Shown here: one piece after another, positions 55,430 to 64,000 of the stretch
Position numbering within the stretch: the stretch's first letter is position 1
Layout of the letters: each line of letters opens with the position of its first letter
From: Demequina litoralis
GTDB lineage: Bacteria; Actinomycetota; Actinomycetes; Actinomycetales; Demequinaceae
Direction of reading: 5' to 3'
NCBI RefSeq assembly: GCF_030418455.1
Contig: NZ_JAUHPW010000002.1
Coordinates: 1-64,000, forward strand
Length of the DNA: 64,000 nt
Notes under the pieces: model-generated
Told to the model about the DNA's origin: nothing
Seen by the model: only the letters and a program-made list of their open reading frames with translations
Databases searched by the model: none
Made by a program: the position numbers and the translations under genes

Positions 55430-56745
55430 GGATCGCCTGCTCCCGGCTCGTCCTGCCGGACGAGGTCCGCCCCGACGTCCTGGTCGAGCTGGACGATGCG
55501 GGCGTCGTGACCGCGGTCGGGCCCGCCGGGGACGGAGCGACGGTGGACCTCGCCGTGGACGTCGCGGCGCCCGCCTTCGCCAACACGCACAGCCACGCCT
55601 TCCACCGGCTGCTGCGCGGCCGCACCAACGGCGGCGGCGGCGACTTCTGGCGCTGGCGCGACGTGATGTACGGCGTCGCGGGCACGCTCGACCCCGACGG
55701 GCTGCGCGCAGCCGCCACCGCCGTGTACGCCGAGATGGTCGCGGCCGGCTACTCCGCGGTGGGCGAGTTCCACTACCTCCACCACCGCCCCGACGGCACG
55801 CCGTACGCCGGCCACGACATGGAGCTCGCGCTCGCCGACGCGGCCACCGCGGCGGGGATCCGGCTCACGCTGCTCGACACGGTGTACCTGCGTGGCGGCT
55901 TCGGCCGCGAGCTCGAGGGCGCGCAGCGCCGCTTCTCCGACGGCAGCCTCGAGCGGTGGCACGAGCGCTGGCACGCGCTGGACGATGCGCTGCGCGCCTC
56001 GCACCCCGAGGTCACCCTGGGCGCCGCGATCCACTCGGTGCGCGCCGTGGTGCCCGACCACCTCGCGTACATGGTCGCGGGCCTGCCGCACGAGGTGCCG
56101 CTGCACCTGCACCTGTCCGAGCAGACGCGCGAGAACGAGGAGTGCCTCGCCGAGACCGGCCTCACCCCGACCGCGCTGCTCGACCGCGCGGGCGTGCTCG
56201 ACGCCCGCACCACCGTGGTCCACGCGACCCACCTCACGGACGCCGACGTCGCGACGCTCGGCGCCGCCCGCGTGTCGGTGTCCATGTGCCCGACCACGGA
56301 GGCGGACCTGGGCGACGGCCTCGGTCACGCCGAGGCGCTGCGCGACGCGGGCGCACGCCTCACGGTCGGCTCCGACCAGAACGTGGTGATCGACCCCTTC
56401 GACGAGCTGCGCCGGCTCGAGGGCGGGGCACGCCTCGCGTCGCACCGCCGCGGCGTGCTCTCCCCCGCGGACCTGTGGAGCGCGGGCACCGTCGACGGCC
56501 ACGCCGCGATCGCGCCCGTCGGCACGCGGCCGCAGGCGCCCGCGGTCGGCAGCCCGCTCGACCTCGTCGTCCTCGACCCGGGCTCCGCCCGCACCGTCGG
56601 CTCCGACGCGCACGAGCTGGTCCTCACGGCCGCCGCCGAGGACGTCCTCGGCACCGTGGTGCGCGGCGTCCACCGCGCATCGTCCGACCTGCGCCGCCTC
56701 GCCGCGGACGCGTACCCGCGAAGGGAGCACCTCCATGGCCAGTGA
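55426..56745 (+). CDS. hutF: Formimidoylglutamate deiminase
   Basis: Amidohydrolase of 439 residues producing N-formylglutamate and ammonia. Zinc ligands are visible in [38 protein letters not shown] and [15 protein letters not shown]. The [14 protein letters not shown] segment is typical of HutF. The GTG start overlaps the preceding stop as GTGA, and the 3' end overlaps hutI by 11 bases. The start has no Met upstream that fits better. Confidence 0.92.
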   Translation: MRIACSRLVLPDEVRPDVLVELDDAGVVTAVGPAGDGATVDLAVDVAAPAFANTHSHAFHRLLRGRTNGGGGDFWRWRDVMYGVAGTLDPDGLRAAATAVYAEMVAAGYSAVGEFHYLHHRPDGTPYAGHDMELALADAATAAGIRLTLLDTVYLRGGFGRELEGAQRRFSDGSLERWHERWHALDDALRASHPEVTLGAAIHSVRAVVPDHLAYMVAGLPHEVPLHLHLSEQTRENEECLAETGLTPTALLDRAGVLDARTTVVHATHLTDADVATLGAARVSVSMCPTTEADLGDGLGHAEALRDAGARLTVGSDQNVVIDPFDELRRLEGGARLASHRRGVLSPADLWSAGTVDGHAAIAPVGTRPQAPAVGSPLDLVVLDPGSARTVGSDAHELVLTAAAEDVLGTVVRGVHRASSDLRRLAADAYPRREHLHGQ

Positions 56746-57919
56746 GGTGATCGTCAACATCGGCGTCCTCGCCACCATGGACGACGGCGAGGGCCTCATG
56801 GGCCTGCGCCGCGACGCCGCCGTGGTGGTCGAGGACGGCCGCGTCGCCTGGGTCGGGTCGAGCCCTCAGGCGCCGGCCGCCGATGCGTCGTTCGACGCCG
56901 GCGGCGCCGCGATGATCCCCGGCTTCGTCGACTCCCACACGCACGCGGTGTTCGGCGGCGACCGCTCCGCCGAGTTCGACGCGCGCATGTCCGGCGCCCC
57001 GTACACGGCGGGAGGCATCCGCTCGACGGTGGCGGCGACGCGCGAGGCCTCGACCGAGGGGCTCGCGACGCGCACCCGGCACCTGCTCGAGGAGGCGCTG
57101 CGCCAGGGCACCACCACCGCCGAGATCAAGAGCGGCTACGGCCTCGACGTGGACACGGAGCGACGCCTCCTCGAGGTCGCGTCCCGCTTCACCGACGAGA
57201 CGACCTTCCTGGGCGCCCACGTGGTCGCCCCGGAGATGCGCGACCGCCGCGGCGACTACGTCGACCTCGTCGCGGGCGACATGCTCGCCGCGGCCGCGCC
57301 GCTCGCGCGCTGGATCGACGTGTTCTGCGAGGAGGGCGCCTTCGACGTCGAGGAGACGCGGCGCATCCTGACCGCGGGCCGCGAGGCAGGGCTCGGGCTG
57401 CGCCTGCACGCCAACCAGCTGACGATGTCCGGCGCCGCCGCGCTCGGGGTCGAGATGGGCGCCGCCAGCATCGACCACTGCACGTTCCTGTCCGACGAGG
57501 ACGTCGACGCGCTCGCCGCCTCCGACACGGTCGCGACGTTCGTGCCGGGCGCCGAGTTCTCGACGCGCCAGCCGTACCCGCGCATCGACCGCCTGCGCGA
57601 CGCGGGCGCGACGTGGGCGCTCGCGTCGGACTGCAACCCGGGCTCGTCCTTCACCACGTCGATGCCGTTCTGCATCGCGCTCGCGGTGCGCGACATGGGC
57701 ATGACCCCGTCCGAGGCGATCCGGGCGGCGACGCACGGCGGCGCACGGGCGCTGCGGCGCTCCGACGTGGGCCGCATCGCGGTCGGCGCGCGGGCGGACC
57801 TGGCGCTCCTCGACGCGCCCGATCCCGTCCACCTCGCCTACCGCCCCGGCGTGCCGCTCGTGTCGCACGTGTGGCGCAGCGGCGTGCGGACGCGGACCTG
57901 GGAGCCGCGCGCGGCCTGA
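56735..57919 (+). CDS. hutI: Imidazolonepropionase
   Basis: Amidohydrolase of 394 residues hydrolysing imidazolonepropionate to formiminoglutamate. Signatures: [65 protein letters not shown], and [18 protein letters not shown]. The ATG has GAAGGGAGC upstream, within the end of hutF. It is the last gene of the hut operon; a hairpin overlaps its stop codon. Confidence 0.96.
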   Translation: MASEVIVNIGVLATMDDGEGLMGLRRDAAVVVEDGRVAWVGSSPQAPAADASFDAGGAAMIPGFVDSHTHAVFGGDRSAEFDARMSGAPYTAGGIRSTVAATREASTEGLATRTRHLLEEALRQGTTTAEIKSGYGLDVDTERRLLEVASRFTDETTFLGAHVVAPEMRDRRGDYVDLVAGDMLAAAAPLARWIDVFCEEGAFDVEETRRILTAGREAGLGLRLHANQLTMSGAAALGVEMGAASIDHCTFLSDEDVDALAASDTVATFVPGAEFSTRQPYPRIDRLRDAGATWALASDCNPGSSFTTSMPFCIALAVRDMGMTPSEAIRAATHGGARALRRSDVGRIAVGARADLALLDAPDPVHLAYRPGVPLVSHVWRSGVRTRTWEPRAA

Positions 57920-57935
57920 GCCGCGGGCTCAGGCC
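57913..57935. terminator. Hairpin over the hutI and phosphatase stop codons
   Basis: GGCCTGAGCC-GCG-GGCTCAGGCC is a perfect 10-base stem with a 3-base loop. It overlaps the last codons of both convergent genes and could end both transcripts. Confidence 0.7.
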
Positions 57936-58639
57936 AGGAGCCGCTGCCGCAGCGCGTCGACGTCCGACGCGAGGCCGCCCTGCGCGAGGAACCACTCCTC
58001 CGCGCCACCCGCGGCGGCCCACGCGTCGAGGACCCCCTCGATCGCGGCGGCGGGCGCGGTGAGCATCTCCGCGGGGATGCGCGAGAGGTCGACGCCATGC
58101 GGTTCGCCGCCCCCGCCGGACCACCCCGCCGCGATCCGCGCGACCACTCCCCGCATGTTGCCGGCCGTCGCGACGTAGTCCTCGACGATGCGCTCGCGCT
58201 CGACCCCGACGAGGCTCAGCACCAGCGCCACCGACACCCCGGTGCGGTCCTTGCCCGCCGAGCAGTGGACGAGCACGGGCCCCGGGGCCGTCGCCACCGC
58301 CGTCGCCACCCCGACGACCGCACGGGCGGCGCCGCCGGAGATCATCGCCCGGTACAGCCCCAGCAGCGTCGAGCCCGGATGCGCGGCACCGAGCCCCGCC
58401 TCCGTCAGCAGCGGGATCGAGCGGATAGCGGCGGCGTCCGCGAGGGGGTGGCGAGCGTGCGCCTCGTCGGCGTCGCGCAGGTCGACCACGGTCGCCGGGG
58501 GCCAGGGCGCGAGCCCGACCGGCGCATCGTCCCCCGCGAACGGCGCATCGGAGCGGAACGCGACCCCGAAGCGCAGCCCGGGGGCCGCCGCCGCGACATC
58601 ACGGGCGTTGGCGAGGGCGGACAGGGTCTCGGCGGTCAT
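57929..58639 (-). CDS. Tyrosine-protein phosphatase (Y_phosphatase3 family)
   Basis: Phosphatase of 236 residues. The active-site loop is HCSAGKDRTG, with Cys nucleophile and Arg. The N-terminal family pattern is SALANARDVAAAAPGLRFGVAFRSD (split: ANARDVAAAAPGLRFG) and the general-acid Asp lies in VVDLRDADEAH. ATG at 58639 has GGAG five bases upstream; ATG at 58687 would add 16 residues. It follows the cysteine desulfurase gene by 56 bases on the same strand. A role in dephosphorylating proteins or phosphoinositides is known in the family. Confidence 0.88.
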   Translation of the reverse strand: MTAETLSALANARDVAAAAPGLRFGVAFRSDAPFAGDDAPVGLAPWPPATVVDLRDADEAHARHPLADAAAIRSIPLLTEAGLGAAHPGSTLLGLYRAMISGGAARAVVGVATAVATAPGPVLVHCSAGKDRTGVSVALVLSLVGVERERIVEDYVATAGNMRGVVARIAAGWSGGGGEPHGVDLSRIPAEMLTAPAAAIEGVLDAWAAAGGAEEWFLAQGGLASDVDALRQRLLA

Positions 58640-58695
58640 GGCGGCTCCGGGTACGAGGGCGGGTCGGGTCTCCCCCACGTCTACCATGCCGCGCC

Positions 58696-59856
58696 TCAGC
58701 GTCCGGCCGCCGCCCGGGCCCGCGCGACCGCGTCGGGCAGCGCCGCGAGGACCGCCGCGACGTCCTCGTCGGTCGAGGTCCGGCCCAGGCTGAGGCGGAG
58801 CGTACAGGCGGCATCGTCCGCGGACCAGCCCATCGCCATCGCGACGTGGCTCGACTGCACCACGCCCGCGGTGCACGCGGAGCCCGAGCTCGCGGCGATG
58901 CCAGCGGCGTCGAGCAGGAAGAGCACGGACTCGGCCCGCGCGCCGGGCACCACGAGGTGGACGATGCCGGGGAGACGATGCGCAGGATCCGCCGGCCCCG
59001 AGACGGTCGCCTCGGGCACGTGCGCCCGCACGCCGTCGAGCAGCCGGGCGCGGAGACGCTCGAGGCGTGCCCGCTCGGCGGACCGCTCCGCGACCGCATC
59101 GTCCAGCGCGGCGGCGAAGGCGGCGGCGCCGGGCGCATCGAGGGTGCCTGAGCGGACCGACCGCTGCTGCCCGCCGCCGTGCAGGACCGGCACGAGGGGC
59201 AGCCCGCGGCGCGCGAGCAGCGCGCCCACCCCCACCGGCCCGCCCACCTTGTGGGCCGAGACCGTCAGCGCATCGAGGCCCGACCGGTGGAGGTGGACGT
59301 CGAGGTACGGGACCGCCTGCACCGCGTCCGCGTGGACGGGCACGCCCTGCGCCCGGGCCGCCTCGACCACGTCCGCGAGCGGCTGGACCGTGCCCGCCTC
59401 GTTGTTCGCCCACATGACCGATACCAGGGACGTCGCGGGTCCGACCGCGACCGCGAGCGCCGCCAGGTCGAGCGTGCCGGCGGCGTCGACCGGCACCTCG
59501 ACGAGCTCCGCCTCGCCGCGGTCCGCGAGCCAGCGGGCGGGGTCGAGGACGGCGTGGTGCTCGACCGCGGAGACGGCGAGCGTGCGCCGCGACGGGTCCT
59601 CCGCGCATCGTCCCCGGTGGATCCCCATGACCGCGAGGTTGTCGGCCTCGGTGCCGCCCGAGGTGAGGATCACCTCCGCGGCGTCGGCGCCCAGCGCCGC
59701 GGCGATGCGCTCGCGCGCGTCCTCGACGATCGCCCGGGCGCGCCGGCCCGCGGCGTGCAGCGAGGACGGGTTGCCCACCTCCTCCGACGCGGCGAGCCAC
59801 GCCTCCCGCGCGCTGGCGCGCAGGGGCGTGGTCGCCGCGTGGTCGAGGTAGGTCAC
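58696..59856 (-). CDS. Cysteine desulfurase (IscS/NifS-like)
   Basis: PLP enzyme of 386 residues removing sulfur from cysteine. It has YLDHAATTPLR at the start, TSGGTEADNLAVMG, the PLP lysine in TVSAHKVGGPVGVG, and the catalytic Cys in SSGSACTAG. It likely supplies sulfur to MnmA (48890-49966) for tRNA thiolation; in many actinobacteria these two genes adjoin. RGxSL-type ending and length are normal. Confidence 0.93.
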   Translation of the reverse strand: MTYLDHAATTPLRASAREAWLAASEEVGNPSSLHAAGRRARAIVEDARERIAAALGADAAEVILTSGGTEADNLAVMGIHRGRCAEDPSRRTLAVSAVEHHAVLDPARWLADRGEAELVEVPVDAAGTLDLAALAVAVGPATSLVSVMWANNEAGTVQPLADVVEAARAQGVPVHADAVQAVPYLDVHLHRSGLDALTVSAHKVGGPVGVGALLARRGLPLVPVLHGGGQQRSVRSGTLDAPGAAAFAAALDDAVAERSAERARLERLRARLLDGVRAHVPEATVSGPADPAHRLPGIVHLVVPGARAESVLFLLDAAGIAASSGSACTAGVVQSSHVAMAMGWSADDAACTLRLSLGRTSTDEDVAAVLAALPDAVARARAAAGR

Positions 59857-59872
59857 GCCGCCAGTGTAGGAA

Positions 59873-62806
59873 TCAGCCGACCACCACCGACGCGCGCTCG
59901 CCGTCGACCTGGAGGGCCGACGGCACGGACCCGCCGATGATCCGCAGCGTGATCTCCTCGCCCGGCTCGAGCGTGGCGGCCGCGCCGCGACCCGTGACGG
60001 TCACCGTGGTGCCGTCCTGGGTCCAGTCGCCGCGCGCGACGTTGACCACGGACTCGCCCGCGGGGACCTCCCACGTGAGGGTCCAGCCGGCCAGCGGCGC
60101 GTCGCCCTGGTTGCGCAGCGTGATCGGGACCTCGGCGCCGTGGGGCTCGCCCACGGTCACCACGGCGTCCGGCAGCTCGAGGTCGAGGCCCAGGAGCACC
60201 GGGTCGTGGTCCGACGTGCGGAACCAGTCCGGCGCGTAGAGCGACCCGACGAGGTTCGCCGGCTTGTAGCGGGTGGTGTAGTCGAGGATCGCCGGCTCGT
60301 CCGCGTTGATGTGGACGTGGGCCGAGTCGGTCACCTGCGTCGCGAGCGACGGCGAGGCGAACGTGTAGTCGAGCGAGCCCCACTGGCCCGAGAACACGTA
60401 CGAGTAGTCGCCGCCGCCGAGCTCGACGTAGCCGGCCTCGCGGAGCACGTCGATGGGGTCCTCCATCGCGTACGAGTTGAGGTCGCCGATGACGAGCGCG
60501 TCCGCGTCGTGGACGCCCGTCGGGTCGGAGCCCAGCCAGTCCACGAGGGCCTCGACCGCGCTCGTGCGGCTCGCGTTCCAGCAGCCGGCGCCGTCGCCCT
60601 GGTCGGCGTCGGCCCCGTCGGCCGGGCAGCTGCCCTTCGACTTGAGGTGGTTGGTCACCACAGTGAACGCCGCATCGTCCTCCGTCACGAAGGACTGCGC
60701 GAGCGAGGGCCGGTTGCGGCTGTCGTCGAAGCGCGGGTCGACGCTCGAGTCGAGGACGGCGAAGCCGCCGAGCTCGGTCACGACGGCCGCGTCGTAGAGG
60801 ATGCCCACGCGGATCGTGTCCGTGCCGATGGTGCCCGTGTCGACGTACGTCCACGAGTCGGTGCCGAGGTACGCGTTGAGCTCCGCGGACAGCGTCGCGA
60901 GGGGCTCGACCCCGGTGGTGTTCTCCATCTCCATGATGCCGATGACGTCCGCGTCGAGGCCTGCGAGCGCGGCCACGAGCTTGTCGGTCTGACGCTCGAG
61001 CTCGGTCGCGTTCCACGCGCCGCGGCAGTCCTGCTCGAAGCCGACGGGACCGCACTGGTGCGGGTAGGCGTCGAGCGTGAGGAAGTAGTTGAGGACGTTG
61101 AAGCTCGCGACCTGGACGTCTCCGCCCACGGCGGGGGCCTCGGTGGGGCGGGCGTTGTCGGCGTCGAAGACCGGGAGGTCCGCGCGGTCCGAGACGGGAC
61201 GCACGCGCCACGCGTTCGAGGTCGAGTAGTAGCCGTCGTAGCCGAACGTCATCACGCCCGTGAGGCCGGTGACGGTGTCGCCGCCGCGCAGGGTGTTGTC
61301 CGCGGTGAGCGGGTCGCCGCCGCGGCCCATGAGGGTGGCGGGGTTCTGCGCGTTGGTGGCGTCGTCGACGATGACCGTGCGCAGGTCGTTGGCCGCCTGC
61401 AGCGCGATCGCGTCGGCGCCGGGCTCGACCACCGCGGTCGGCTGGTCGAGGCGGCCGCCCGAGGACACGGTGACCTCGCCGAACCGGCCGAGCTCGTACA
61501 GCTCGGTCACGGTGAGGGTCTGGTCGAAGGACACGAGCATGCCCTCGTAGCGCTCGGCCTCGTCCGCGTCGGCGAAGGGCAGGGACACCGCGGCGGGCGT
61601 GACGGTCAGGCCCGTGTCGAGGACGCTGAGCGCCGAGGGGTAGCCCAGCTGGGTCTGCCCGAAGTACTCGGCGACGCGGCCGGTGACGGAGACGAGGTCG
61701 CCCACCTCCACCGTGTCGGCGCTGCCGTGGTAGACGAAGATCGCCTCGGACGTGGCCGGGTCGGCGTCGGCGTCGGCATCCTCCTCCTGGACGTAGAAGC
61801 CGCGCAGCGTCGGGCTGGGACCCTCGTAGTCGCCGACGACGACGCCCTCGATGGTGACCGTCTGCCCCACCATCGCGGCGGTGTCGCCCGTGCCCTGGAC
61901 GTCGTGGATGAGCGTCGGGCCGTCCGCGACCGTGAAGGCGACCGTCGCATCGTCCGCCATGGCGTCCGGCGGGTCGACATCGTCGAGGTCGGTGACGGCC
62001 GCGCCGCTCACGGTGAGGACGCAGGCCGCGCCGTCGGGCAGGTCGCCCTCGGGCGTGACGGTCCACGTGGTGGGGCCGCCTGCGACGGTCGCGGCCACCG
62101 GCGCATCGTCGCACGCGAGGGCGAAGGCGCCCCCGGCGGCGACCGGCTCGGTGAAGGCGACCTCGATCGAGGCGGCCGCGCTCACGCCGGCGTCGCCGTC
62201 GGCCGGCGTGGACGAGGCGAGGGCCGGCGGCGCGTCGACGACGGGCCCGCCGTCGCAGCTCGCGGCGTGCGCGCCGAGCCCGTCGACCGTGTTGGAGGCG
62301 AAGGGCTCCCACTGCGACGCGTCGTACGCGGCCGCGCCGGCGCACACGGTGGCCGCGCGCCGCAGCGTGACGTTGGCACCCCAGCTCGGCCGCTCGCCCA
62401 CGACGCCGAGGACGTCGACGACGGTGCCCGCGTGGACCAGCTGGAGCGCGTCGTCGCCGTTCCACAGGACCGAGCCGGAGGTCTGGTCCGCGAGCGCCAC
62501 GACGTCGTTGGTCGTGCTCGTGTTGCCGCTCGCGAGCACGTAGACGTCGCCGGCCGCGAGCGTGCCGGTCAGCGGGATCTCCGCCGACCGCTCGGTGACG
62601 CCGTTCTGGAACGTCAGCACCGCGTAGTCGGCGAGGTCGACGGCCGCGCCGGTGCCGTTGTAGATCTCGACCGCCTTGTTGTACCCGGAGCCCTCCACGT
62701 ACTCGGAGAAGAACAGGTCGGGTGCGGCGGCCCCGGCTGGGGACGCCACGATGGCCGTCGCGGCGAGCGCGGCGGCCATCGTCGGGGCGATCAGGCGGCG
62801 ATGCAT
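59873..62806 (-). CDS. Secreted ExeM/NucH-type extracellular endonuclease
   Basis: Large exported protein of 977 residues. Order: signal peptide (AAALAATAIVASPAGAAA), lamin-tail domain (about 28-165, LFFSEYVEGSGYNKAVEIYN), Ig-like domain (about 190-300), OB-fold region (about 305-410, VGQTVTIEGVVVGDYEG), exonuclease-endonuclease-phosphatase domain (about 545-850) with VASFNVLNYF, MEMEN, TNHLKSKGSCP, VIGDLNSY and TSDHDPVLLG, then a C-terminal carbohydrate-binding-like domain (LAGWTLTWEVPAGESV). No LPxTG anchor is seen. It probably degrades extracellular DNA for nutrients or biofilm turnover. Confidence 0.93.
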   Translation of the reverse strand: MHRRLIAPTMAAALAATAIVASPAGAAAPDLFFSEYVEGSGYNKAVEIYNGTGAAVDLADYAVLTFQNGVTERSAEIPLTGTLAAGDVYVLASGNTSTTNDVVALADQTSGSVLWNGDDALQLVHAGTVVDVLGVVGERPSWGANVTLRRAATVCAGAAAYDASQWEPFASNTVDGLGAHAASCDGGPVVDAPPALASSTPADGDAGVSAAASIEVAFTEPVAAGGAFALACDDAPVAATVAGGPTTWTVTPEGDLPDGAACVLTVSGAAVTDLDDVDPPDAMADDATVAFTVADGPTLIHDVQGTGDTAAMVGQTVTIEGVVVGDYEGPSPTLRGFYVQEEDADADADPATSEAIFVYHGSADTVEVGDLVSVTGRVAEYFGQTQLGYPSALSVLDTGLTVTPAAVSLPFADADEAERYEGMLVSFDQTLTVTELYELGRFGEVTVSSGGRLDQPTAVVEPGADAIALQAANDLRTVIVDDATNAQNPATLMGRGGDPLTADNTLRGGDTVTGLTGVMTFGYDGYYSTSNAWRVRPVSDRADLPVFDADNARPTEAPAVGGDVQVASFNVLNYFLTLDAYPHQCGPVGFEQDCRGAWNATELERQTDKLVAALAGLDADVIGIMEMENTTGVEPLATLSAELNAYLGTDSWTYVDTGTIGTDTIRVGILYDAAVVTELGGFAVLDSSVDPRFDDSRNRPSLAQSFVTEDDAAFTVVTNHLKSKGSCPADGADADQGDGAGCWNASRTSAVEALVDWLGSDPTGVHDADALVIGDLNSYAMEDPIDVLREAGYVELGGGDYSYVFSGQWGSLDYTFASPSLATQVTDSAHVHINADEPAILDYTTRYKPANLVGSLYAPDWFRTSDHDPVLLGLDLELPDAVVTVGEPHGAEVPITLRNQGDAPLAGWTLTWEVPAGESVVNVARGDWTQDGTTVTVTGRGAAATLEPGEEITLRIIGGSVPSALQVDGERASVVVG

Positions 62807-62977
62807 GGAGGACTCCTTCGTGTGGGGACGGACCTCTCCAAACTAGGCAAACGCCCTGGTCAGAGGATTGCCGGCGCGTGAACTTCCCGTGAAACCTGGA
62901 TGACCCGGACACGCTCGCGGCTCTTCCCAGCGGGGCGCCGCGCCGCTAGCGTGTGCGCATCGGCGAAGGGGCTCGTG

Positions 62978-63328
62978 ATGGACGACAGCTACAACGACCG
63001 CATGGCGGAGCAGGCGCGCCTCCACCACGAGCAGGTCGCCCGGATGCACCACGAGCAGGCGCGGGACGATGCGGCGCTCGCCGCGGGCGTCGCCCGCCCC
63101 TTCGCGCTGCGGCGCGGGGACGCCGGCGCGCTCGACGGCCTGCCGATCGGGGCCGCGCCGCGCGCCCTGGGCATCGTCATGGTCGTCGTATGGGCGGTCT
63201 TCGGGCTCGCCTTCATCGGGGTGTTCCTCTTCATCGCGTCCGGGATCCTGGGCACGTGGGACGCCGCGCCCGCCGGCGGCGAGACGGTGTGGATCGAGAC
63301 CGACGACGGGACCCTCGTCGCGCCGTAG
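62978..63328 (+). CDS. Small membrane protein, hypothetical
   Basis: Protein of 116 residues with a His/Glu-rich N-terminus (EQARLHHEQVARMHHEQARD), a basic loop and one strong helix (ALGIVMVVVWAVFGLAFIGV continuing into FLFIASGI), then a short acidic outside tail (WIETDDGTLVAP). GAAGGGG precedes the ATG; an adjacent GTG is possible. The repeated HHEQ word suggests metal binding, but the family is not recognised. Confidence 0.75.
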   Translation: MDDSYNDRMAEQARLHHEQVARMHHEQARDDAALAAGVARPFALRRGDAGALDGLPIGAAPRALGIVMVVVWAVFGLAFIGVFLFIASGILGTWDAAPAGGETVWIETDDGTLVAP

Positions 63329-63384
63329 CCGGGACCCGCGCGCGCTAGCGTGGCCGGAGACCCACGGCTAGCGAAGGAGCCCCC

Positions 63385-64000
63385 ATGGCGACCTGGTTCA
63401 TCACCGGCTGCTCGACCGGCATCGGCCGCGCGACGGCCGAGAAGGCGGCGGAGGCCGGGCACCGCGTTGTGGCGACCGCGCGCCGCCCCGAGACGCTCGA
63501 CGACCTCGCCGCGCGCTTCCCCGACACCGTCCTCGCGCTCCCGCTCGAGGTGCGGGACGATGCGGCGATCGAGGCGGCCTGCGAGGCCGCCGTGGCCCGC
63601 TTCGGCCACGTCGACGTGCTGGTCAACAACGCCGGCATCGGCTACTTCTCGACGATCGAGGAGTCCGACCCCGCCGACGCGCAGGAGGTGATGGACGCGA
63701 ACTTCTGGGGCGCGGCCAAGGTCACCACCGCGCTGCTGCCCCACATGCGCGAGCGCCGGTCCGGTCACGTCTTCACGGTGTCGTCCATCGCCGGCGTGCG
63801 CGGCTCGGCCGGGCTGGGCTACTACTGCGCGTCGAAGTTCGCGGTGTCGGGTTTCATGGAGGCGCTCGCCGCGGAGGTCCGTCACCTCGGGATCCGGGTG
63901 ACGCTGCTCGAGCCGGGCCCCATCCGCACGCTGTGGATCCCCAGCGGCGCCAAGAACGAGGAGATCCTGCCGGACTACGCGCCGGTGATGGAGCCGTTCT
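63385..64000 (+). CDS. SDR-family oxidoreductase, truncated by window end
   Basis: The first 205 residues are present. They show the SDR cofactor site TGCSTGIGRATAEKAA, NNAGIGYFSTIEES, catalytic Ser in FTVSSIAGVRGS, and YYCASKFAVSGFMEAL with Tyr and Lys. The TGCSTGIG form is common in short-chain reductases of the retinol/ketoacyl type. GAAGGAGC precedes the ATG. The stop codon lies beyond the window; the substrate is unknown. Confidence 0.9.
   Translation, partial: MATWFITGCSTGIGRATAEKAAEAGHRVVATARRPETLDDLAARFPDTVLALPLEVRDDAAIEAACEAAVARFGHVDVLVNNAGIGYFSTIEESDPADAQEVMDANFWGAAKVTTALLPHMRERRSGHVFTVSSIAGVRGSAGLGYYCASKFAVSGFMEALAAEVRHLGIRVTLLEPGPIRTLWIPSGAKNEEILPDYAPVMEPF

Noticed and set aside
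60140..62881. A 913-codon open frame on the plus strand opposite the nuclease gene, and many similarly long antisense frames elsewhere
   Set aside because: Long stop-free antisense frames are normal in high-GC DNA. Their products are Arg/Val/Gly-rich, lack domains and have no ribosome binding site.

Overview
The window comes from a high-GC, actinobacterial-type chromosome, very probably a Micrococcales-like genus. This is inferred from the strong G/C bias at third codon positions, many GTG starts, TGATG/GTGA stop-start overlaps, a class Ib nrdHIEF operon and a HAIR-type heat-shock operator. I see no phage, IS element, CRISPR array or tRNA. About 60 protein genes fill the window and few gaps exceed 300 bases.

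Left part (1-23.8 kb): purine degradation, interrupted by housekeeping genes. An ABC importer operon with an XRE-cupin regulator (522-4703) diverges from a two-gene xanthine dehydrogenase operon (4934-8403). XdhC (cofactor insertion), allantoinase and urate oxidase follow, then guanine deaminase at 15.9-17.3 kb, HIU hydrolase plus OHCU decarboxylase at 22.4-23.2 kb, and a MobA/MocA-like enzyme. Between them lie nrdHIEF (with NrdR boxes and a DnaA-box-like cluster), an AhpD-like protein, glucose-6-phosphate isomerase and a DsbA-family protein. Together these genes can take guanine or xanthine to urate and on to allantoin and allantoate.

Middle (23.8-48.2 kb): two LacI-controlled sugar systems flank a second purine block. 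The first (23794-32145) has an ABC importer, a GH31 glycosidase and two polyol-type zinc dehydrogenases under a TCGATGCGCATCGA operator. The second purine block (33865-39751) runs formamidase, AtzH-domain amidase, PucG, allantoate amidohydrolase and TetR as one overlapping operon; it can carry allantoate to ureidoglycine and oxalurate, and perhaps on to oxamate. Hsp20 with a HAIR box, a carbonic-anhydrase-like protein and a TetR/SDR pair follow. The second sugar importer (44908-48204) has a promoter and two GAGAGCGCTCTC operators.

Right part (48.4-64 kb): mnmA and a cysteine desulfurase are separated by a complete histidine-utilisation cluster (IclR, hutH, hutU, an M20 hydrolase in the usual place of hutG, hutF, hutI) and a tyrosine phosphatase. 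A large secreted ExeM/NucH-type nuclease, a small membrane protein and a truncated SDR gene end the window.

The most unusual observations are these: an 11-base word GGGACGATGCG found about sixteen times, mostly on the coding strand; a roughly 104-base hairpin repeat present twice with identical 30-base arms, each time downstream of a gene in the same relative orientation; a shared 19-base operator pattern in front of xanthine dehydrogenase and urate oxidase; and the AtzH-amidase plus formamidase unit attached to pucG.
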